Shown one piece after another: positions 6,363 through 10,995 of a stretch of DNA of 10,995 nt. Source of the DNA: Sphingomonadales bacterium (GTDB taxonomy: Bacteria > Pseudomonadota > Alphaproteobacteria > Sphingomonadales > Sphingomonadaceae); contig JAGWUU010000086.1 of NCBI GenBank assembly GCA_028868335.1, forward strand, positions 1 to 10,995, in the 5' to 3' direction. The notes under the pieces were generated by a model. That model was not told where the DNA came from and made no database searches. It saw only the letters and a list, made by a program, of their open reading frames with translations. The position numbers and the translations under genes were made by a program. Positions within the stretch are counted from its first letter, which is position 1. Each line of letters begins with the position of its first letter.

Positions 6363-6848
6363 CTACTTCATCCGGGCGCAGCCGCGATCGGTGCGGCCGC
6401 TGTGCACCAGCGTAGCGGTGAAGGGATAGGTCGCATCGCTCATCCCGTCGCTGCACTCGATCGGCGTCAGTTCGAGCACGAACGGCCGCCGGTTGAGCCG
6501 GGCGACATAGCGCGTGACCTTGCCCTGATGCTTCTCGACCGAGGAGACGACCACGCCGTTGACCATGCCAGGCGTCGAATAGCGCAGCCTTCCCTTGGGC
6601 ATCACGTCCACCGACCAGAATGGCTCGGTGCCAACCGCCTGCATGTGCTTTTCGGGCTTGGCTGCGGTGGCGGGCTTTGGGGTCGGCGTAGGCGTCGGAA
6701 CCGGTGGAGGAGGAGCCGGCGTTGCGGCCGCCCGGGGTTCGGCGGTGGTGGCCGCGACCGCCTCAGCGGTGGCGCTCGGCTGCGGCGTCGGCGCGGCCTT
6801 GTCGCACCCGGCCAGAACCAGCAGCCCGATCAGCGCCACGCTACGCAT
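6363..6848 (-). CDS. Small proline-rich-linker lipoprotein, COG3650-like domain
   Basis: This encodes a 161-residue predicted lipoprotein of unknown function. The signal peptide (RSVALIGLLVLAGC) has lipobox LAGC with lipidated Cys15, followed by Asp16, the +2 residue that in enterics keeps lipoproteins in the inner membrane. Residues 18-66 are a low-complexity Ala/Pro/Thr linker with PTPTPTPKP. The C-terminal domain (about 68-161) opens with GTEPFWSV, continues with YSTPG, and ends with ECSDGMSD..YPF and GCARMK. This pattern recalls the uncharacterised COG3650 family; C132 and C157 could form a disulfide. The ATG lies inside the last codons of ubiA: the genes share 8 nt (ATGCGTAG read on the minus strand), implying translational coupling. 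A longer frame up to 6929 lies wholly within ubiA and was rejected. The gene is convergent with the VOC gene 20 bp away. Confidence 0.82.
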   Translation of the reverse strand: MRSVALIGLLVLAGCDKAAPTPQPSATAEAVAATTAEPRAAATPAPPPPVPTPTPTPKPATAAKPEKHMQAVGTEPFWSVDVMPKGRLRYSTPGMVNGVVVSSVEKHQGKVTRYVARLNRRPFVLELTPIECSDGMSDATYPFTATLVHSGRTDRGCARMK

Positions 6849-7746
6849 TGCCGACCACCCAGCAGGCGAGCGCGACAAGCAACCCGGCCGTGCGGTTCGA
6901 GCGAAAGCGGGCAAGGGCATTGTCGGCATTGTCGGGCTCCAGCGTCAATGCTTGCCAACTCAGGTGCAGCGCGGCGGGGGCCAAGGCAAGCAGCGCCACC
7001 CAATCGGGGCGAAGCAGCCAAAAGGCAAGCGCCCATGCACCGATCGCCAGCGTGTAGAATGCGATTACCCCCGGTTTGACATGCCGCCCCAGCGTCAGCG
7101 CCGAAGATCCGACGCCGATAGCCGCATCGTCCTCGCGGTCCTGGCAGGCGTAGATCGTGTCGTAACCCACGCACCACGCCCAGGCTCCGACGTAGAGCGC
7201 GGCGAGCGCGGCGAGGCCGTCGCCGCGGATCGCGACCCAGCCGACCGGCGCGCCCCAGGTGAACACCAGCCCGAGCCATGCCTGCGGGAAGCCCGTAATC
7301 CGCTTCATGAAAGGATAGGCCGCGACCAGCCCCAGGCTGCCCAGCGCCACAAGCTGCGCCTCACGCCGCAGTTGAAGCAGCACGACCAGGCCCGCCAGGC
7401 ACAAGACGACCAGCCAGACCCAGGCCGCGCGCTTGCTGACCCGGCCGCTCGCCACGGGGCGCAGCGCGGTGCGCACTACCCGGCGGTCAATGTCGGCATC
7501 GACTACGTCATTGTAAACGCAGCCCGCTCCGCGCATCGCGATCGAACCGAGCAGCAGCCACAACAGCAGGTCCCACCGCCCGGCTCCGCCAGCCAACAGG
7601 ATTCCCCACGCGCACGGCCAGTAGAGCAACCACCAGCCGATCGGCCGATCGAAGCGGGCAAGCTGCGCATAGTCACGCCACGGCTGGGGCAAGGCGGCGA
7701 CGATCCCGCGATGCTGGGTATCGGGAACGATCTGGGCTTCAGCCAT
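6841..7746 (-). CDS. ubiA: 4-hydroxybenzoate polyprenyltransferase UbiA
   Basis: This encodes a 301-residue integral membrane prenyltransferase that joins a polyprenyl chain to 4-hydroxybenzoate in ubiquinone biosynthesis. The entry motif RFDRPIGWWLLYWPCAWG (31-48) is typical of the family. The first Asp-rich motif is N79-D-V-V-D-A-D-I-D87, followed by RRVVRTALRPVASG. The second is YDTIYACQDREDD (195-207), then IGVGSSA. These bind Mg2+-diphosphate of the polyprenyl donor. Hydrophobic segments fit eight to nine membrane helices. Length is normal (E. coli 290). The ATG at 7746 gives a family-like N-terminus, but there is no clear Shine-Dalgarno sequence before it, so translation initiation may be weak or leaderless. 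The stop overlaps the start of the downstream lipoprotein gene. No other ubi genes are in the window. Confidence 0.96.
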   Translation of the reverse strand: MAEAQIVPDTQHRGIVAALPQPWRDYAQLARFDRPIGWWLLYWPCAWGILLAGGAGRWDLLLWLLLGSIAMRGAGCVYNDVVDADIDRRVVRTALRPVASGRVSKRAAWVWLVVLCLAGLVVLLQLRREAQLVALGSLGLVAAYPFMKRITGFPQAWLGLVFTWGAPVGWVAIRGDGLAALAALYVGAWAWCVGYDTIYACQDREDDAAIGVGSSALTLGRHVKPGVIAFYTLAIGAWALAFWLLRPDWVALLALAPAALHLSWQALTLEPDNADNALARFRSNRTAGLLVALACWVVGNA

Positions 7747-7929
7747 GAGGACACGGTGCTGCGATGAACATTGCGCGTCATTGCCACAGCATGACCCGGC
7801 GCGACAATGCGGGTCTTGAGTTGCCCGCCAGGAAACAAGTCCCCGGGGTTCGATTGCCCATACAGATTTCTCGGCGGATTTGGAGGCCAGCGGTCCGCGC
7901 GACCAACTCGCACCGCTGGCCTCCGCCCC
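7747..7929. other. Intergenic region between ubiA and the pilZ-type gene
   Basis: This 183-bp stretch holds no convincing gene; a 71-codon plus-strand frame from 7764 has no family features or ribosome binding site. It contains the 13-bp hairpin at 7882-7924 and, nearer ubiA, an imperfect stem built from CATTG (7769-7773) with CAATG (7805-7809) and inner GTCAT/ATGAC. The ubiA promoter must be here, but I cannot pick a convincing -35/-10 pair. Confidence 0.5.
7882..7924 (-). terminator. Perfect 13-bp inverted repeat after the PilZ gene
   Basis: GGAGGCCAGCGGT (7882-7894) is the exact reverse complement of ACCGCTGGCCTCC (7912-7924), with a 17-nt loop. Read on the minus strand it begins 5 nt after the PilZ stop codon, so it most likely ends that transcript. 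There is no T-run, as in the hairpin at 1048-1084. Confidence 0.6.
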
Positions 7930-8328
7930 CTACGCCACGCTCCGCACGTAACAGGCGACCCGGCCCTGATTTGCGTTGATTGGCGCTGGATGTGTAAGGT
8001 CGGTCCCCGCAAAACCGGTATGCGCTCCCGACCGGCTGAATCTTTCGATCATGTGGGCGAAGATGCTCGGGTGCAGCGGGCGCTCGAATCGGACGCCGAT
8101 CTGGTCGCCCTTTACCCAGCGCGCAAATCCCGTCATCTCCTCGAAGCCTTCCGGTTTGATGATGACGCGCTGGTCCACCTGAACGAAACAGCATTCGGCC
8201 AGCAGGCGGCAGCCGGTCGTGGACAGCTCGATCAGCCTGACCCCTGGAACGACCTGAAGCCCCGTCCTGAAGCGGATATGCTTGTGGAGGAGGGATCTCG
8301 GGGATTGACGTCGTTCCTCACAGCTCAT
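7930..8328 (-). CDS. PilZ-domain protein (putative c-di-GMP receptor)
   Basis: This encodes a 132-residue stand-alone PilZ-like protein. The N-terminal arginine motif is ERRQSPR, giving RxxxR at R7-R11. The second motif reads IELSTTGCRL: E34-L-S36-T-T-G39, where the family consensus is (D/N)xSxxG, so the acidic residue is Glu instead of Asp/Asn. The barrel continues through VDQRVIIKP, GFARWV (68-72) and IGVRFERPLHPSIF, a typical PilZ end. A tail of about 30 residues (from FSRSG, about 97) has no recognised domain. I chose the ATG at 8328 because AGGAAGGG (8333-8340) sits just upstream; an earlier in-frame GTG at 8364 overlaps the predicted -10 and lacks a ribosome binding site. PilZ proteins bind c-di-GMP and modulate motility, exopolysaccharide or cellulose synthases. 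It is divergent from a large glycosyltransferase-like membrane protein, which is a candidate partner (inference). Confidence 0.85.
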   Translation of the reverse strand: MSCEERRQSPRSLLHKHIRFRTGLQVVPGVRLIELSTTGCRLLAECCFVQVDQRVIIKPEGFEEMTGFARWVKGDQIGVRFERPLHPSIFAHMIERFSRSGAHTGFAGTDLTHPAPINANQGRVACYVRSVA

Positions 8329-8332
8329 GGAG

Positions 8333-8340
8333 CCCTTCCT
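8333..8340 (-). promoter_or_regulatory. Shine-Dalgarno site fixing the PilZ start
   Basis: Read on the minus strand, AGGAAGGG precedes the ATG at 8328 by four bases. It supports that start over the GTG at 8364. Confidence 0.75.
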
Positions 8341-8343
8341 GTC

Positions 8344-8368
8344 ATATGTGAACTTACCTGTCACATAT
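8344..8368. promoter_or_regulatory. Operator-like palindrome overlapping the PilZ -10 and transcript start
   Basis: ATATGTGA (8344-8351) and TCACATAT (8361-8368) form perfect 8-bp inverted arms with a 9-nt centre. The right arm overlaps the predicted -10 of the PilZ promoter, where a repressor would block transcription. CCTGTCA also occurs twice as a direct repeat (8338-8344 and 8357-8363), 19 bp apart. The binding protein is unknown. Confidence 0.45.
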
Positions 8369-8393
8369 AAAATAGTCTGATAATCGTTTACAA
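8365..8393 (-). promoter_or_regulatory. Candidate sigma70 promoter of the PilZ gene
   Basis: On the minus strand TTGTAA (8388-8393) and TTATAT (8365-8370) are separated by 17 bp, in a locally AT-rich patch within GC-rich DNA. The predicted transcript start near 8358 leaves a leader of about 30 nt before the ATG at 8328. Confidence 0.55.
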
Positions 8394-8402
8394 AACGTGA
8401 TC

Positions 8403-8434
8403 GCCTTGATGCGGGGAACGCGGCAAGCCTTGAT
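8403..8434. repeat. Direct repeat GCCTTGAT, 24 bp apart
   Basis: GCCTTGAT occurs at 8403-8410 and 8427-8434, and similarity extends a few bases beyond each copy (a following GGG). The pair lies between the PilZ promoter and the start of the membrane-protein gene, so it could bind a regulator of either. Short and possibly chance. Confidence 0.3.
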
Positions 8435-8485
8435 CTGGGAAGGAAACTTAATCACCCACTAACCATGCTTGGCTAAGGACGGCCC

Positions 8486-10237
8486 ATGGACGAAGCGATA
8501 GTTCAGGATGGCGATCTGGCCGAACCGGGCCAACGCGCATATTCGCGCTACGCAATGCCGCGCATGACGATAGTGGGGCCGCATCTCATCGCGGTTGTGG
8601 TCGCGCTGATCATTGCCTTTGCGATCACCGCCACCAACCTGACGATATTCTATCTGGGCAAGCAGGATTTGGTGCTGCTTTTTGCGGAGCTGGTGCTGCT
8701 TTACGCGGTCAGTTTTCGATTGAAGCCACGCCAGACGCCGATCGCGATCGGCCTTCGTTCCGTGTTTGTCGGCGCGGGCGCGGTGCTGGCCCTGTGCATT
8801 GCCGGCCATTTCTGGGTTCTCGACAATTACGACATGAGCCGTGACGAACAGATGGCGACCTTTGACGCCATGGTCTTTCGCGGCGGTCACCTCGCCCAGG
8901 CCTTGCCGACATTGTGGCGCGATCATGCCGAAGCGCTCAATCTCAACTTCATGCTGCCGGCGGAGCATCGCGGGGCGTGGATTTCGGGCTATCTGCCGGG
9001 CAATGCGGCGCTGCGCGCATTAGTGAGTCTGGCGGGAACCCAGGTGATCACCGGGCCCCTGCTGACAGCTCTGGGTGCGATCGCGATGTGGGGCTGCGCC
9101 CGCCGCATATGGCCAACGAACCGCGAGGCGGCAGCGGTCGCGCTGCTGCTCTATCTCGGTGCGGGTCAGATCACGATGACCGGGATGACGGCCTACGCCA
9201 TGCCCGCGCATCTTACCTTGAATCTGGTCTGGTTGTGGCTGTTCCTGCGCAAGTCGCTGCTGACCGATCTTGCAGCGCTTGTGGTCGGCTTCATCGCCGT
9301 GGGCCTGCACCAGCCTTTGATGCACCCGGTATTCGCCGGGCCGTTGCTTTGCCTGCTGATCCTGCCCGAAAGGCAGTGGAAGCGCGCCGTGCTGTTCGCG
9401 CTGGGCTATGCCGCGATCGGGCTGTTCTGGCTGTCGTGGCCGGGATGGAGCTGGGCCATGGTCCAGGCAGGGCCGGTCGCCGCGCAACCCGCCGGGGTCG
9501 ATTACCTGACCCGATTGACGCAAACCGTGCAGAACCTGGGAACGACGGGCATTCTGATAATGCTGGCAAACCTGTTGCGCTTCATCGCGTGGCAGCACCT
9601 CCTGCTGATTCCGCTATTGCTCATCGGCATCGGGATCGCGCGCCGGGATCGCCTTGCCGGGGCGCTGGCAACCGCACCGATCCTGATGATCGCCATCATG
9701 ACGGTGATCCTTCCCTACCAGGGGCACGGATTCGGCTATCGCTATCTCCATGCCCTCAACGGCAACTGCATCCTGATTGCGGTTTACGGCTGGATGTCGC
9801 TGGGTGAGCGTCGCGCCGAATGGCGCGGACTGCTGCTTCGCAGCACCGCGGCGAGCATTGCCGTGATCCTGCCCCTTCAGGCGTGGATGGCGCATGGCTT
9901 CTACGCGTCCTCCGCCGAGGCATCGACGAAGATCTCCGCGCTCGACGCGGACTATGCGATCATCGGGAGAAGCGACGTCCCGTTCGCGTTCGATCTCGTC
10001 TATAATCCGCCACTGCTGGACCGACGCCCCGTCCGCCTGGTCCGCGACAAGGTCGATCCCGGCCTGATCGACGCGATCTGCCGCCGTCATGCGTCGGTCG
10101 CTCTTGTAGGCAGCGGCATTCTCAAGCCAATTGGCGATACCTTCGACATCCGCGATCCGATCGGCGCCAATCATGCCAACGCCGCGCTTGCTCCGGTGCT
10201 GGTCAAGGCGGGCTGCACCGTCAGTCATACAAACTGA
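8486..10237 (+). CDS. Multi-spanning membrane protein, GT-C glycosyltransferase-like, uncharacterised
   Basis: This encodes a 583-residue polytopic membrane protein with about 12-13 hydrophobic segments (first ones near 35-56, 61-77 and 90-112; last near 447-468) and a soluble C-terminal part of about 110 residues. After the third segment comes a loop with YDMSRDEQMATFDAMVF, where D120-E121 resembles the acidic motif of the first external loop of GT-C enzymes (ArnT/PMT-like), which use polyprenyl-phosphate sugars. The loop goes on with LNLNFMLP (151-158) and GYLPGNAALRAL. Other notable residues are HQPLMHP (275-281) and GFGYRY (415-420). The fold assignment is tentative: GT-C proteins usually carry the acidic loop after the first helix. 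The ATG at 8486 has AAGGA at 8475-8479. Its likely role is transfer of a sugar to a lipid or envelope glycan. It is divergent from the PilZ gene and followed 70 bp later by rsmE. Confidence 0.75.
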   Translation: MDEAIVQDGDLAEPGQRAYSRYAMPRMTIVGPHLIAVVVALIIAFAITATNLTIFYLGKQDLVLLFAELVLLYAVSFRLKPRQTPIAIGLRSVFVGAGAVLALCIAGHFWVLDNYDMSRDEQMATFDAMVFRGGHLAQALPTLWRDHAEALNLNFMLPAEHRGAWISGYLPGNAALRALVSLAGTQVITGPLLTALGAIAMWGCARRIWPTNREAAAVALLLYLGAGQITMTGMTAYAMPAHLTLNLVWLWLFLRKSLLTDLAALVVGFIAVGLHQPLMHPVFAGPLLCLLILPERQWKRAVLFALGYAAIGLFWLSWPGWSWAMVQAGPVAAQPAGVDYLTRLTQTVQNLGTTGILIMLANLLRFIAWQHLLLIPLLLIGIGIARRDRLAGALATAPILMIAIMTVILPYQGHGFGYRYLHALNGNCILIAVYGWMSLGERRAEWRGLLLRSTAASIAVILPLQAWMAHGFYASSAEASTKISALDADYAIIGRSDVPFAFDLVYNPPLLDRRPVRLVRDKVDPGLIDAICRRHASVALVGSGILKPIGDTFDIRDPIGANHANAALAPVLVKAGCTVSHTN

Positions 10238-10246
10238 TCCTTCTCC

Positions 10247-10264
10247 GCGAACGGAGCGGTTCGC
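10247..10264 (+). terminator. Short hairpin after the membrane-protein gene
   Basis: GCGAAC (10247-10252) pairs with GTTCGC (10259-10264) over a 6-nt loop, 9 nt after the stop codon. The stem is short and no T-run follows, so it is at best a weak terminator before rsmE. Confidence 0.3.
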
Positions 10265-10307
10265 TGCCGCTATCGCACCTGCCGCGAATGGGTTAGGGAT
10301 CGCGCCC

Positions 10308-10995
10308 ATGCCCGCAACCCCCGCCTGGCCGCCCAAGAGCGCACCGCGCCTGTTCGTGCCGCATCCGCTTGCACAGGGTGCGGAGGTTGCGTTGGATGGG
10401 TCCCAGGCCCACTATCTGGCGCGGGTCATGCGGGTGTCGGTGAGCGATGCCGTAATCCTGTGCGACAATGCGACCGGCGAATGGGTTGCGCGCGTCACCG
10501 CGGCCAGCAAGCATGCCATATCGCTGATCGCCGAAACATGCCTGCGCCAGCGAGAGGACGTTCCCGATTTCACGCTCTGCGCCGCGCTGCTCAAGAAGGA
10601 CAGGTTCGACCTTGTGCTGGAAAAGGCCTGCGAACTGGGCGTCGCACGAATTCAGCCGGTGCTGACCCGGCGGTGCGTTGCCGACAAGCTCAACCTCGAT
10701 CGTGCTGGCGCGATACTGATCGAAGCCGCCGAGCAATGCGCCCGCACCGCCCTTCCGACGCTGCTGCCACCGATCAGGCTCGATGCGCTGCTGAAGGACT
10801 GGCCAGCCGAACGCGCGCTGTTCTTTGCCGACGAGAATGGTGGCGAGAGCGCCGCCGCCGCTTTCGCATCGAGTCAGGGCCCCGCCGCGTTGCTGACCGG
10901 TCCCGAAGGCGGGTTCGACGAGGCTGAGCGTGCAGCCGTCCGCGCCCTGCCCCAGGGTCGCGCGATCTCGCTTGGTCCGCGCATCCTGCGCGGCG
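10308..10995 (+). CDS. rsmE: 16S rRNA (uracil-1498-N3)-methyltransferase RsmE, 3'-truncated by window edge
   Basis: This encodes RsmE, which methylates N3 of U1498 in 16S rRNA using S-adenosylmethionine. The window holds 229 codons; family members are about 240-250 residues, so some 15-20 residues are missing at the end. The N-terminal PUA-like part has RLFVPHPL and HYLARVMRV (35-43). The SPOUT domain carries KKDRFDLVLEKACELGV (96-112), EAAEQCAR (139-146), the SAM-binding knot motif GPEGGF (198-203) and SLGPRILR (221-228), all matching the family. The ATG at 10308 has AGGGA at 10295-10299, eight bases upstream. In related alphaproteobacteria I recall rsmE close to and divergent from ubiA, often followed by a glutamate-cysteine ligase gene; here two genes intervene. 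Confidence 0.95.
   Translation, partial: MPATPAWPPKSAPRLFVPHPLAQGAEVALDGSQAHYLARVMRVSVSDAVILCDNATGEWVARVTAASKHAISLIAETCLRQREDVPDFTLCAALLKKDRFDLVLEKACELGVARIQPVLTRRCVADKLNLDRAGAILIEAAEQCARTALPTLLPPIRLDALLKDWPAERALFFADENGGESAAAAFASSQGPAALLTGPEGGFDEAERAAVRALPQGRAISLGPRILRG

Noticed and set aside
6650..6760. Repetitive GGT/GGC tract that could be taken for a simple-sequence repeat
   Set aside because: It is the reverse strand of the Pro/Thr/Ala linker of the lipoprotein, not a true tandem DNA repeat.
6595..7767. 390-codon plus-strand frame opposite ubiA and the lipoprotein gene
   Set aside because: ubiA on the other strand has all catalytic motifs; this frame has none and is Gln/Arg/Pro-rich.
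8329..8364. GTG start extending the PilZ protein by 12 residues
   Set aside because: No ribosome binding site, and it would begin upstream of the predicted transcript start.
7807..8370. 187-codon plus-strand frame opposite the PilZ gene
   Set aside because: The minus strand shows PilZ motifs, a strong ribosome binding site and a promoter; this frame shows none of these.

Overview
The window reads as chromosomal DNA of a high-GC alphaproteobacterium, most likely a member of the Sphingomonadales. The reasons are the GC-rich coding style, an alphaproteobacterial-type SMC (short hinge, WRWDGF-like motif), DsbA-like lipoproteins just upstream of smc, and a ubiA / rsmE pair facing away from each other. 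The taxonomic call comes from gene families and layout as I know them; no search was run. I see no tRNA, rRNA, CRISPR array, insertion sequence or phage gene.

Layout. (1) Positions 1-1923, plus strand: three DsbA/thioredoxin-fold genes in a row. The first is only a C-terminal end. The other two are full-length 252-residue lipoproteins, about 57% identical by hand count with no gaps. Their active sites differ (CSHC versus CPHC). A perfect 13-bp hairpin and a possible promoter lie between them. (2) 1950-5375, plus: smc, 26 bp after the last dsbA-like gene. (3) 5411-6342: soxR (minus) and a small VOC/glyoxalase-fold gene (plus), transcribed divergently. A near-canonical SoxR box lies between them, placed as in enteric soxS relative to the VOC promoter. 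(4) 6363-7746, minus: ubiA followed by an 8-nt-overlapping small lipoprotein gene. (5) 7930-8328, minus: a PilZ-domain protein with its own candidate promoter, operator-like palindrome and terminator hairpin. (6) 8486-10237, plus: a large multi-spanning membrane protein that resembles GT-C glycosyltransferases. (7) 10308-end, plus: rsmE, cut by the window edge about 15-20 residues before its expected C-terminus.

How the parts fit. The dsb genes likely handle thiol redox chemistry of envelope proteins from a membrane anchor. smc is the chromosome-organising ATPase and may share transcripts with the second dsb lipoprotein. soxR/VOC looks like a self-contained redox-stress switch with one adjacent target. 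ubiA serves ubiquinone synthesis. The pilZ and membrane-protein genes sit between ubiA and rsmE, which I recall as neighbours in related genomes, so they may be a lineage-specific addition connecting c-di-GMP and envelope glycan work; that link is inference. I find no clear new defence or mobile system. The best leads are the SoxR box and its VOC target, the diverged tandem dsb lipoproteins, and the pilZ/membrane-protein module with its palindromic promoter.
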